DNA from: Pseudomonadota bacterium
Lineage (GTDB): Bacteria; Pseudomonadota; Alphaproteobacteria; Rhizobiales; Beijerinckiaceae
DNA: 64,000 nt
Reading direction: 5' to 3'
NCBI GenBank assembly: GCA_023450615.1
Contig: JAEXGT010000101.1
Location: 79,595-143,594 of the forward strand
The notes under the pieces were generated by a model. The model was not told the DNA's origin. It was given only the letters and a program-made list of their open reading frames with translations, and did not search any database. How positions within the stretch are numbered: position 1 is the stretch's first letter; each line of letters begins with the position of its first letter. Position numbers and translations under genes: made by a program. This document shows positions 55,763 through 64,000 of this stretch, piece after piece.

Positions 55763-56330
55763 GATACGACTTTCCTTACATGCAGACACGTGACGCCAAG
55801 TTAGCGATTAGATTTGTTTGCTGATTACGCGAATTCATTGATGATCGAACTAACTATGTACAATACTATTTTCACGCAGTGCGGAACTACGTGATTTTGT
55901 CATTACGACGATGCACTTGTATTTTCACAAGCCCAAGAGTTTCAGCGCCAAAAATGGTGATAGTTTGTTTTTTTCCATAAAAAGGCGTCCACTTAAGAGG
56001 TATCGACTAGCCCGTATTAGGTATTGCAGAGGCTCGAAGCGAGCGCACACCAACCCATCTAGACAACAAGGGTTTGCGAACTTTTGCGCTGGCTTCTTAA
56101 AGCCCCTTGAGGGCCAATTGCTCAAGAACAACAAAGGAAGCTGAGCATTATCGCTATTCTATGCAGCCTGGTCGGCGGAATAGCGCATGACGGCCTTGCG
56201 TGAGTGAGAACTCCATCAATGGCGAACGCCGCGCCGAGGGCTTTGCCTGACGCTCTGCTCTTGAGAGACCGAACACATTTCCCTTTTAAGTGATCGACTT
56301 AATATCACTGAAGCATATGCTCAAAAAGAC
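55763..56330. other. AT-rich leader of the ExoY-like gene
   Basis: About 570 bp with no supported gene; it is among the most AT-rich stretches of the window. Two short frames (one per strand) near 55911-56144 have no family features. The region should hold the ExoY-like promoter, on the minus strand, but no consensus was decisive. Confidence 0.5.
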
Positions 56331-56354
56331 AGGGCGGTCACGATGGACCGCCCT
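56331..56354 (-). terminator. Intrinsic terminator of the calcium-repeat GH16 gene
   Basis: A perfect 9-bp stem AGGGCGGTC / GACCGCCCT with a 6-base loop lies 28 bp past the gene stop on the minus strand and is followed there by GTCTTTTTG, a T-run. Confidence 0.8.
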
Positions 56355-56381
56355 GCTCTTCGATTCGGCAGTGTGGAAGGC

Positions 56382-57980
56382 TTAGATAATCATGAAGTCC
56401 GCATGCGTCAGAGCGAGGCCCTTATTGACCTTTGCGAAGAGCACAGCGGCGGATCCACCAGTCCCATCCGCATCATAATAGATGTTTCCTTGGGCGCGGT
56501 CATAGATAACCCGGTCGGAGGAATCCAGCGCACGCGTTCCAACGACGAAGGCGCTGCTTGCCAAAACACCCAAGCCCGCGTTCTTGAACACGCTGCTCTT
56601 CAAGTGGATGGTGTCGTCTGCCACACTGAAGTCGGTGATCCGATCAACATTGTTGGATGCATTGAGTGCCGTACTGAAAACGAATGCGTCCCGGCCAGCG
56701 CCGCCAGTCAGCGTGTCATTCCCGGCACCGCCGTCAATGTGATCGTTCCCGGAGCGGCCATCCAGCCGGTCACTGCCGCCCATGCCGGATAGCTTGTTGT
56801 TGACCCAGTTACCGACCAGCGTGTTGTCACTGGAATTGCCGGTACCATTGATGTCTTTCCCTCCGAGGAGGGTGATGTTGTTGAGGTGAGTGGACAACGT
56901 GAAGTCGATCGTGGTCATCACGGTATCGGAGCCGCTCCAGCTATACTCGATGATGACATCGTCGGGATTATCCACGTAATACGTGTCATTCCCCGCGCCA
57001 CCAATCATCGTGTCAGCACCCGCGCCTCCATCCAGCGTATCATTGCCCTCAAGGCCTGTTAGCTTATCGTTGCCCCCATAGCCGTAGAGCTTGTCGTCGA
57101 ACTTGGTGCCCGTAAGATTGTCGTTGCCGGATTTGCCATTCAGCGTGACCGGACCGGTCGGCTTGCTGGGAGCCGGCGTGGGCGTGGGCGTCGGCGCCGG
57201 AGCATTGTCCGGGGACGCATAGACCTTCACATAGTCGACGACCATCTCATAGACGCCTGACGCCTTCGAGACCTCGGACGGAAGCATGGCCAAGTCCAGC
57301 ACCATATAGAGCGGCGTCTTGAATGCATCCTTCGTTGCCATGCGGGCAATTTCTTTTCCATCCATGTAGGTGATCAGCCAATCTGGCGTCACCATACCGC
57401 CATAGGTATGGAACTGGCCGTCGAACATGGAGCCTGGAAGATCCGTATAGACCGAATCCGTCACATGCCCTTTCGGAGAATCCTGCCGGAGATGAGCTGC
57501 GGAATGATGTCCATCCGGATCGGCGCCATAGGCTTCGATGATGTCAAATTCCGCCCGGATCGTCTCCGGATCTGCAGTCGGGTTCCCGTACCGGTTTTGC
57601 GAGTTCAGGAAGAACGCAGGCCAAGAGCCATAGCCTTCAGGGAATTTGGCACGAACTTCGAAGTAGCCGTATTTCTGTGAGAATCCTGCACCCCAGCCGT
57701 TGACCGACTGGATGGCGCCCGATTGCCATTGGCCGTTGACCTTCTCCATTCGGATCGTGAGATTGCCATTAGAAACGGAGAACGGCCCGTCTTTTCCAAC
57801 CGAGTCCACAAAGGTTGCAGAACCGAAATCGTACGTAGCCCCTGAGTACCAGCGGGTTCCGGTCCCACTGGGAGAGATGCTCATGTCGTTGAACGGATCG
57901 TGGAAGGTTGTCGTATATCCGCTCAGATTCAAGGCAGTTCCGGCGTATTGCTTAGTCCATTCGTTAATTGATAAAGCCAT
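56382..57980 (-). CDS. GH16 endo-glycanase with hemolysin-type calcium-binding repeats, ExsH-like
   Basis: The 532-residue enzyme has a GH16 domain (residues about 10-255) with the catalytic motif AEFDIIEAYG (E-x-D-x-x-E) near residue 160, a proline/threonine linker (PAPTPTPTPAPSKPT, about 265-280), and repeated GGxGxDxLx units such as GYGGNDKLTGLEGNDTL and GGAGNDTYYV. It has no N-terminal signal peptide, so type I secretion via a PrsDE-like system is expected. ExsH of succinoglycan clusters has the same layout. ATG 57980 follows GAAGAGA; an upstream ATG would add a non-family segment. A strong terminator follows. Confidence 0.9.
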   Translation of the reverse strand: MALSINEWTKQYAGTALNLSGYTTTFHDPFNDMSISPSGTGTRWYSGATYDFGSATFVDSVGKDGPFSVSNGNLTIRMEKVNGQWQSGAIQSVNGWGAGFSQKYGYFEVRAKFPEGYGSWPAFFLNSQNRYGNPTADPETIRAEFDIIEAYGADPDGHHSAAHLRQDSPKGHVTDSVYTDLPGSMFDGQFHTYGGMVTPDWLITYMDGKEIARMATKDAFKTPLYMVLDLAMLPSEVSKASGVYEMVVDYVKVYASPDNAPAPTPTPTPAPSKPTGPVTLNGKSGNDNLTGTKFDDKLYGYGGNDKLTGLEGNDTLDGGAGADTMIGGAGNDTYYVDNPDDVIIEYSWSGSDTVMTTIDFTLSTHLNNITLLGGKDINGTGNSSDNTLVGNWVNNKLSGMGGSDRLDGRSGNDHIDGGAGNDTLTGGAGRDAFVFSTALNASNNVDRITDFSVADDTIHLKSSVFKNAGLGVLASSAFVVGTRALDSSDRVIYDRAQGNIYYDADGTGGSAAVLFAKVNKGLALTHADFMII

Positions 57981-58395
57981 AATCTCTTCGCTACAAAAAT
58001 GCCCATAATGGGAAATCAAGCCATTTCCCATCGTAAATTTCGGCACATGAATTGAATGGTTTTCCCGTAAGGCCAACGCGTTACGGGTTGATCGGATTTA
58101 ATATCCTGCGGAAACGCAACGTTTAGAAAAGAATATAATCAATCAATTTCGGATCCCCTTATGAAAACAATCTTTTTAAAGAATTTTTTCTATGAAAACT
58201 TGAATAAGGAGTAATTCAGAGAGAAGGGATAGGTCAACCCGTTTCTCCCCGAACTTCCTTTTAAACCAGTCTCTCAATTTAGTGGCAGATGGATGGCACA
58301 CTCTCCAGGCTTACAGGAAAGACGCCGACACCCTTAAAAGATGACGCGAAGCGCGCTTTAAAGGCTGCAATCCATGTTGCTCCTCTACGAGCTCG
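57981..58395. other. AT-rich interval between ExsH-like and GT4 genes
   Basis: About 415 bp with no supported gene. It is strongly AT-rich (runs of T and A around 58150-58215) and probably contains the ExsH-like promoter on the minus strand. No clear consensus or hairpin was found. Confidence 0.5.
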
Positions 58396-59592
58396 CTAGT
58401 CGAATGATAAGAGACCATCGAAACTCCTGCGCGCGCACTTGCTCCATGTGAAAGTCTGGGCACTGGCACGGCAGTTCAAGCGCATGGAAGAGCTTTCGCT
58501 GGCATGCCGGATTTGATCAATCGCGAGAGCCGCGGCGCGCGTGTCACCTTCGTCTACGACGCACCCCGTCATACCGTTTTGTATAACCTCAGGAATGCCT
58601 CCGACACGGGTCGCAACCGTGGGGCAACCCTGCGCGGCGGCCTCAAGAATGACCAATCCAAAGCCTTCGACCTTTCCTGGGACCGAGGCAGCAAGCAAAA
58701 GCTGACATTGCGCAATCCGGAACAGCCGCCGGGCATCTCCTTTGCTAAGAGGGCCCGTTAGCAAAACTTCAAATGGAAGACCGGATGCTGCAGCGCGGAT
58801 TTCCCTTTCATAATCAGCATCGATTGTCTTTCCTGCAATCACGTATTTGATATTCGTTAGGCCGCTCATGCGTTGATACTGATCAACAGCCTCAAGGGCG
58901 GAAAGATGCCCCTTGCGAGGCTCAAGCCGGCCTAGGGTGCAAAAAACGATGTCGTTCGAACCAATCCCGCTGAGCATCGGTGAAGTGAAAGCAACAGGGG
59001 GCTCGTCAAACCAATCTGCATCTACTCCCAGATGCGCAACGACACACTCCCTCAATCCGTCTATGCGATCTCCCAGAGAACTGGCCGTTGCAGACGAGTT
59101 TGCGACAATGCGTTCAGCCCGATTGTAGATGGATTTCAGGAGCAAAAAGTCAGGCCGTTTTGGATTCAGCTTCAAAACCTCGCTCCCGTGAACCATCACG
59201 GTATAAGGATGGCCATAAAGCATATGCGCGAGGAGGCCGATGAGACCTGATCGAATATCCGCGCAATGCAAAAGAGTTCCCTTTTCCACGTGCGCGAGCT
59301 TTCTCAGCGCTTGGGATGCTCCCCATAATCCCAAGGTCTGATGTTTTAGTGCGCGGTATATCGGCAGTTGCTGATCGATTGAGGCCTTCTCCCCATAATG
59401 AGGGGCAATGACCACGACCGAGTGCGTCCTCGATACCGTCTGTGCAATTTTCTCCGCATATGTCGAGATCCCGCCTGGGAAGGGAGGGAATTCGAAAGCG
59501 ATAATCGCCAAAGAGTCGTATCTTGCATTGTGATACGACGATGTCGGCTTGCCGCCGTTGATTTCCATTGGCCGTCCCGGCGCCTTTGGCAT
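58396..59592 (-). CDS. Family 4 glycosyltransferase (second copy)
   Basis: The 398-residue GT-B enzyme contains FEFPPFPGGISTYAEKIAQ near the N-terminus, VMVHGSEVLKLNPKRP, and the donor region TLGRLEPRKGHLSALEAV, IKYVIAGKTIDADYE, VEGFGLVILEAAAQGCPTVATRVGGIPEVI (the EGFGLVILEA part being the E-x7-E motif). The start at ATG 59592 has GGAG nine bases upstream; a second in-frame ATG lies 24 bp further in. It would add a sugar to the lipid-linked repeat. It lies between the ExsH-like and ExoF-like genes. Confidence 0.9.
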   Translation of the reverse strand: MPKAPGRPMEINGGKPTSSYHNARYDSLAIIAFEFPPFPGGISTYAEKIAQTVSRTHSVVVIAPHYGEKASIDQQLPIYRALKHQTLGLWGASQALRKLAHVEKGTLLHCADIRSGLIGLLAHMLYGHPYTVMVHGSEVLKLNPKRPDFLLLKSIYNRAERIVANSSATASSLGDRIDGLRECVVAHLGVDADWFDEPPVAFTSPMLSGIGSNDIVFCTLGRLEPRKGHLSALEAVDQYQRMSGLTNIKYVIAGKTIDADYEREIRAAASGLPFEVLLTGPLSKGDARRLFRIAQCQLLLAASVPGKVEGFGLVILEAAAQGCPTVATRVGGIPEVIQNGMTGCVVDEGDTRAAALAIDQIRHASESSSMRLNCRASAQTFTWSKCARRSFDGLLSFD

Positions 59593-59673
59593 ACCCTACT
59601 CCGTGAAAGATCATCTTTTCGGATGCCCCCGGACAAACGCTGACAATCCACCTGGCGCACAATTCGAGACGTG

Positions 59674-60963
59674 CTAGCGGCCGGTCGAAGCCATCGCTGC
59701 GCTGGGAGATTTTGAGCCGACGCCCTTGGCGCGCGCGCCAAGACCGGCAAGGAGGGAGACCTCGACCGTATCGCCGGGAAGCAGTTCGGTATCTTCAGTT
59801 CCGACATGCCGACTGACGCCTTCTTCTGTCTTGCGGTAGATTGCGACGACCAGTCCCGCTTTAGCCGCGAGCAATGCTTCGGTCTTCGCAGTCGACGAGA
59901 GCAGCACTCTTTCTTTCAAGCTCGATGTCTGTACTCGCAGCGTCTCAAGTCTGGAATTGGCCTCTTCCAACTCCTTGATGTTTGTAATCTTATATGTGTC
60001 CTCGTGCCTTTGAAGCCGTGACTTCAGCTCGTCCAGTTCCTTCTTCGCGTATTCAGCAGCAACACCTGTCTGTAGCGCTCGACTTGAAGCGAGCAGCGCC
60101 GACCTTCTGACTTCCGTAACACGGGTTATGGGCACGATGCCTTTTGCGGAGAGCGCTTGCACGCGCGTCAATTCCTCGCTGTCCAGCTTCGCGCCCTCTT
60201 CTTCATTCTTGACCTGCTCCGCTAGGGTTTTCACTCTCACCTCAGCGGCCTTGATCGCAGCAAGAAGTATTTCCTTCTGATTGTTATAATCGGCCTCTTG
60301 TACGGAAAGGATATCCTCCTCCAACCGAATGATCCTTGACAGTACGCCCGCATCCAATGGCGGCAACTCGGCCTGATTGAGCGGCTGCTTTTGCCCAAGG
60401 CTCGACTTGAGGCGCCAGACGCGTGCCATCTCCTTCGACAAGTCGATGAGTGAGGTTGAATGCTGGCTTTCGATGTCGATCGCCCGTAGCAGGGACTTAT
60501 CATCTTCTGTGCGCAGGAGATCGTATCCACCGCTCACGACGACGGCCTGCCGCACTGTGATGCCAGGCTTGAAGGCGACTTCGCCCGTGCGAGTGACATC
60601 GCCAGTGATGTAAAGAGGACGATACGCGGCAATCCGCAAAGTGATATCTCGCGCCTCAATCGCCCTGACCGACCCGGTTGTCGTCTGGTATACCTGCTGC
60701 GTGAGGCGTTGCTGCAGCTGCTGTCTCAGTTCGGAGATGCTAAGGCCTGATGCGGGTACTGAGCCGATCAAAGGAAAGGAAGCCTGACCATCGACGTCAA
60801 TGGGGATGGTCTGCCTCTCTTCGGCAGTTCCCGTAATGGCGAACTCGACACTATCTCCCGGCGCCAGCCTATACTCCGCAGCCGTAGCGAGGGGCACAGA
60901 CAGGAATAAGCAAGGGAGAACTCCAAGTGCCTTGCTTCGTAACCGCCATCGCTGGTTCGACAT
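59674..60963 (-). CDS. Polysaccharide export protein, ExoF/Wza-related
   Basis: The 429-residue protein has a signal peptide (ALGVLPCLFLSVPLATAA, residues about 12-29), then the polysaccharide-export domain YRLAPGDSVEFAITGTAEE and the SLBB-like VSGGYDLLR, and a long coiled-coil (residues about 200-330) as in ExoF. Its C-terminus has LLPGDTVEVSLLAGLG. No lipobox cysteine is present, unlike Wza. It should form the periplasmic/outer-membrane part of export with the ExoP-like protein. A GAGG site lies 8 bp before ATG 60963. Confidence 0.88.
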   Translation of the reverse strand: MSNQRWRLRSKALGVLPCLFLSVPLATAAEYRLAPGDSVEFAITGTAEERQTIPIDVDGQASFPLIGSVPASGLSISELRQQLQQRLTQQVYQTTTGSVRAIEARDITLRIAAYRPLYITGDVTRTGEVAFKPGITVRQAVVVSGGYDLLRTEDDKSLLRAIDIESQHSTSLIDLSKEMARVWRLKSSLGQKQPLNQAELPPLDAGVLSRIIRLEEDILSVQEADYNNQKEILLAAIKAAEVRVKTLAEQVKNEEEGAKLDSEELTRVQALSAKGIVPITRVTEVRRSALLASSRALQTGVAAEYAKKELDELKSRLQRHEDTYKITNIKELEEANSRLETLRVQTSSLKERVLLSSTAKTEALLAAKAGLVVAIYRKTEEGVSRHVGTEDTELLPGDTVEVSLLAGLGARAKGVGSKSPSAAMASTGR

Positions 60964-61355
60964 CGGATCATCCTCAAAAATGCATGGCCACCGTTTTAGC
61001 TATCTTCCCAAGCCTTTTCCCGGCTTCGGGTTGAGCTCAAACGTTGCCGTCAACTTCGATTTCATTTGCAACTCTTACACACGAATTGCTCAGTCTTCCC
61101 TGAAGACGCGAGCTAAACCCTGAAAGCTCCAAGCCCCAGGCTGACAATCACCTGCAATTCAAACGTTGGTCATTGTAAGGCTGTCGGGAGAAGCCCGCTT
61201 GGTCAAGCCATATGAGGTCTGGCATCTTCGGCAGGCTTCCCTTCATCCGTATGGGGTACTCAGGAATAGTTATCGATGTTGCACAATACGGACCACGGCC
61301 TAGGACAGCCCTCTTCTCAACGATTGCAATCCAGAACAGCCTGGCCGTTACTCGC
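60964..61355. other. Interval between ExoF-like and GT8 genes
   Basis: About 390 bp with no supported gene. A 96-codon frame on the minus strand and a plus-strand frame overlap it but both run into the GT8 gene and look like shadows. It probably contains the ExoF-like promoter. Confidence 0.5.
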
Positions 61356-62333
61356 TTAGAATGCGAACTGCGTTTCCTGGAAGTACCGTTTGAGCATCCT
61401 CCTTTGAGCGAAACTCCGCCATGGAGTGAGAAGTGCATTCCTGCGGTTCTTCCAGGAAGCTCGCCGCATCTCGCTCACATTGACTTTTCTATGCGCCGGA
61501 TTGAATTGCTGAAGCACCGGATGGCGCTCCAGGACCGTCCTATATGCGCTTGAAAAGCGCCCGTTCCATGGTGGCCCATCATAGAACCAAGGCTTCAACC
61601 CACCTGTAAAATGAATGATGCGAGCATCGTATTCATCGGCCACGCCTAGGCCTGCATAATGCGATGTGAAGTTATAGACTGGGCTTAGAATTTCCCTTTG
61701 ACCGACGCAAACTGCGTTAAGCGCGCTTTGATCGTGGAATCGACAATTTGCGGACTTCTCAATGTAATAGCGCATTGCTTTGCGCGATATGCTCTTCCAA
61801 CTTGAGCGCCTGAAGGCCATGACCCCGGCATTGAAGTAATCCTCCGGCTCAGCAATTCCCAAACCATCGAGATACTCTCTGGCATCAGACCAACGTCGTC
61901 CCTGTTGCTCCTTGAAGAGCCAGACTCCATCACATGCAGCAAGAACCTTATTCTCCTCCACATCATGAGATATCAAAGGATAAATATCTCCCTGGATATA
62001 AATGTCGCCATCCAGGTAGATAATGTGTTCATACTGCTCAGGCAGCAAATCGCTGAGCGTCAGCCGAGCAAGCGTTGCCATCGGCACATGCGTTTTATTG
62101 AAGACGATACCTTCTGGAGGCGCGAAGCGTTCCGCGCTGATTTGCTCGAACATGAACCGATCTCCGAAACTCCGTTGGAGATCCGTCGCCTCATCAGCAG
62201 GGATATCAATCAAGTAAACAATAATGTCCGCGATGGCTGTTATCCGGCTCTGCTCTGCGATTTGAAGGGCCGCATTCATCGTCGGAGCGACGAAGTCGCG
62301 GTCAGTTGTGAAGACGATCAACCTGTCTTTCAT
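61356..62333 (-). CDS. Family 8 glycosyltransferase
   Basis: The 325-residue enzyme has a GT8 start (RLIVFTTDRDFVAPTMNAALQIAE) and the metal-binding DxD in YEHIIYLDGDIYIQGD, followed by DYFNAGVMAFRRSSW and the C-terminal HFTGGLKPWFYDGPPW, all typical of the family. It transfers glucose or galactose with retention. ATG 62333 is chosen because it starts the first strand; an upstream ATG would add 35 residues. It is divergent from the AMP-ligase gene. It would decorate or extend the repeat. Confidence 0.9.
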   Translation of the reverse strand: MKDRLIVFTTDRDFVAPTMNAALQIAEQSRITAIADIIVYLIDIPADEATDLQRSFGDRFMFEQISAERFAPPEGIVFNKTHVPMATLARLTLSDLLPEQYEHIIYLDGDIYIQGDIYPLISHDVEENKVLAACDGVWLFKEQQGRRWSDAREYLDGLGIAEPEDYFNAGVMAFRRSSWKSISRKAMRYYIEKSANCRFHDQSALNAVCVGQREILSPVYNFTSHYAGLGVADEYDARIIHFTGGLKPWFYDGPPWNGRFSSAYRTVLERHPVLQQFNPAHRKVNVSEMRRASWKNRRNALLTPWRSFAQRRMLKRYFQETQFAF

Positions 62334-62681
62334 AACAATCTTCGGTTGGAACGCGTTGAGGCACAGTTTATGAAAAGCCTGTCTTGCACAATTCGATTGG
62401 CGCATCCGTACAGCTAATGCCGCTGGCGGTCGTTTCAAGCTTGTGCCTTATGCAAGGGACCGGCAGCACAGCTCGACCTTTCTTCGCTTCGTAAGCTCTA
62501 AAGTGGCACCCCTTAATTTCCGGAGTGACAGGACTTCGATGCCAGATAAGTCCGGCTCTCGATTAGAGGCGCCCACCTTCTTGCCATAATCGCCACATTC
62601 CTTGTGAATACGGTGCTGTTTCGCGATCAACCGATATTGGCTTCAACGCGTTGTCAGGCACTCAAGCAGAGGAGGGTCTTG
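62334..62681. other. Divergent region between GT8 and AMP-ligase genes
   Basis: About 350 bp without a gene; it should hold promoters for both. AGAGGAGGG (62668-62676) is a strong ribosome site for the ligase. No decisive promoter consensus was seen. Confidence 0.5.
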
Positions 62682-64000
62682 ATGAGTTCTCTGTCCAGCG
62701 GCGAAGGATCTGGAGATGTCCCTCTTACGCTGCGCCAGGCCATCTCCGCGAATGCCGTCCGGCATCCGGACCAAACTGCTATTCTCCATGCAGCATCAAG
62801 TGTCATCAGCTATGGTGATTTACAGAAGATGATCGATGCGACGCGGGCTCAGCTACGCGCGGGCGGCTTCGCTTCCGATATGAGAATCGGCGTGTTGATG
62901 CCTCAAGGGCCAGAAGCCGCTCTGACAATCTTGGCCATTACGTGCTCGGCTATAGCCGTTCCCCTCGACCCCAGACAGACCCTTCTCGAATTCCAGGAGA
63001 ACCTGAATAGCCTTTCCTTGGATGGCCTCGTCCTTCTGGAGGGCACTCTCGACGATTTAAGGATTGAAGCTGAACGCAAGCGCCTCACCATCATTACCGC
63101 CGCAAGGAACGAAGGCACTAAGCTCAGCTTGAGCTTGGACATACCGGTTCATGCAGCGAAAGCGGCGGATTCAGAACCGGCCGCCGATGCCCCTGCTTTC
63201 ATTCTTCGGACCTCCGGCACAACCGGGCAACCCAAGCTTATCCCTTTCAGCCACAGCAACATGCTGGCCGCTGCCGCGAGGATGAAGGCCTGGTTCTCGC
63301 TGGATTCTCATGATCGCTGTTTGAGCGTGCCGCCGCCTTTCTACTCGCACGGCCTCACAGTCACCCTGTTGACGCCGCTACTAACGGGCGGCAGCGTCGC
63401 GCTGCCCACCAATCCAGCGTTGGTCGATCTGACCGAGTGGTTTGAGCTTCTCCGTCCGACCTGGTATTCCGCGGCGCCCACTCTTCATCGGGCAATACTG
63501 GACAATATCGCTGCCACGGAAGGTCCGCTTTTAGCCCACACGCTGCGCTTTGCCTTATCGGGCGGAGCGCCGTTGCCGCAGCAGGTGCGAGAGAATTTAC
63601 AGGCTGCGCTCGAGATACCTGTTCTCGAGCATTACGGATCAAGTGAGGCCGCGCAGATCGCGGCGAATATTCCCTCCTCCGATTTGAACAAGCCAGGGAC
63701 GTGCGGCAAGCCCTGGCCTGGAACTGCAATCATCGCCGATCAGGATGGACAGCCTCGTTCGGTTGGGGAGCAGGGCGAGCTTTGGGTCCGGGGGCCGACC
63801 GTCACGAAGGGTTACCTGAACGCCCCTGATCTCAACCGCGAAGTCTTTGTCGATGGTTGGTTTCGAACGGGCGACATCGCAAGCATCGATGAGGATGGCT
63901 TCCTATCTCTGCATGGCAGATGGAGCGAGCTGATCAATCGCGGAGGCGAGAAAATTTCGCCGGTTGAGATCGATGGGGCGCTCCTTGCTCATCCCGACGT
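62682..64000 (+). CDS. AMP-forming acyl/aminoacyl ligase, partial at right edge
   Basis: ATG 62682 opens a frame that runs off the window without a stop; 439 codons are present. It has the adenylate-forming motifs in order: AFILRTSGTTGQPKLIPFSH (A3, near residue 175), EHYGSSEAAQ (A5, near residue 320), GELWVRGPTVTKGYLN (A6), GWFRTGDIASIDEDGFLSLHGR (A7) and ELINRGGEKISPVEID (A8-like hinge). It activates a carboxylic acid as an adenylate, to CoA or a carrier protein. In this cluster it may supply acyl or amino-acid decorations to the polysaccharide, or belong to a neighbouring pathway. What follows, for example a carrier domain, is outside the window. Confidence 0.88.
   Translation, partial: MSSLSSGEGSGDVPLTLRQAISANAVRHPDQTAILHAASSVISYGDLQKMIDATRAQLRAGGFASDMRIGVLMPQGPEAALTILAITCSAIAVPLDPRQTLLEFQENLNSLSLDGLVLLEGTLDDLRIEAERKRLTIITAARNEGTKLSLSLDIPVHAAKAADSEPAADAPAFILRTSGTTGQPKLIPFSHSNMLAAAARMKAWFSLDSHDRCLSVPPPFYSHGLTVTLLTPLLTGGSVALPTNPALVDLTEWFELLRPTWYSAAPTLHRAILDNIAATEGPLLAHTLRFALSGGAPLPQQVRENLQAALEIPVLEHYGSSEAAQIAANIPSSDLNKPGTCGKPWPGTAIIADQDGQPRSVGEQGELWVRGPTVTKGYLNAPDLNREVFVDGWFRTGDIASIDEDGFLSLHGRWSELINRGGEKISPVEIDGALLAHPD

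Overview
This window is bacterial chromosome with GC-rich coding regions. It looks like an alphaproteobacterium of the order Hyphomicrobiales (Rhizobiales), and a Methylobacteriaceae/Microvirga-type organism is my best guess. The pointers are OlsB ornithine-lipid synthesis, a PmtA-like methyltransferase, an ExoY/ExoF/ExoP-type polysaccharide cluster, rhizobial-style GlnD and malic enzyme, alphaproteobacterial heat-shock promoters (CTTG-N18-CYTATNTNNG) and the intergenic palindromes typical of this order. The genus call is inference; no rRNA gene is present to settle it.

Layout. (1) 1-7630, plus strand: the 3' end of a tightly packed catabolic operon holding hydantoinase/oxoprolinase subunits B (tail only) and A, an isochorismatase-fold hydrolase that lacks the usual cysteine, a tautomerase/NTF2-like fusion, an FAD dehydrogenase, two Asp/Glu-racemase-fold proteins that both lack the usual cysteines, and an MmgE/PrpD protein. 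I do not recognise this as a described pathway and it is the best candidate for an undescribed system here. (2) 7680-22604: mainly housekeeping genes (hrpB, a HAD phosphatase, maeB, mutS, a receiver-only response regulator, a YifB/ComM ATPase, olsB, an SDR-like protein, queG, a GST-fold FzlA-like protein). (3) 22783-37230: uppP, nth, an Ada-type methyltransferase, dnaK-dnaJ, a PmtA-like methyltransferase with pyrF, an OXA-like class D beta-lactamase, two DUF1330 proteins, dapB, gpmA and alkB. (4) 37287-44248: grpE and glnD on the minus strand, then a plus-strand sulfonate-type ABC operon with an OsmC protein. (5) 44412-47168: an LpoA/LppC-like lipoprotein divergent from rsmI-yraN. (6) 47451-64000: a more AT-rich exopolysaccharide cluster. 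It holds glycosyltransferases of families 2, 4 and 8, a Wzy-like polymerase, an ExoP-like co-polymerase/kinase, an ExoY-like initiating transferase, an ExoF-like export protein, two GH16 glycanases and an AMP-forming ligase that runs off the right edge.

How the parts work together. In the polysaccharide cluster the ExoY-like enzyme would load the first sugar on undecaprenyl phosphate. The glycosyltransferases extend it, the Wzy-like protein and ExoP-like protein polymerise it and control length, and the ExoF-like protein exports it. One Sec-type and one calcium-repeat GH16 enzyme would trim it outside the cell. UppP, elsewhere in the window, regenerates the same lipid carrier. DnaK, DnaJ and GrpE form one chaperone machine coded at two sites; dnaK and grpE each carry a near-consensus RpoH promoter.

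Between genes there is a composite repeat, a hairpin of the ATGGCCGGG type about 20 bp from a larger palindrome of the CCTCATCCTGAGGAG type, in at least three copies plus a partial one. A gene-free kilobase at 25317-26341 holds one copy and a separate structured element. I saw no CRISPR array, transposase, integrase, rRNA or intact tRNA gene. All coordinates and motifs were read by eye; similarity calls come from family knowledge, not searches.
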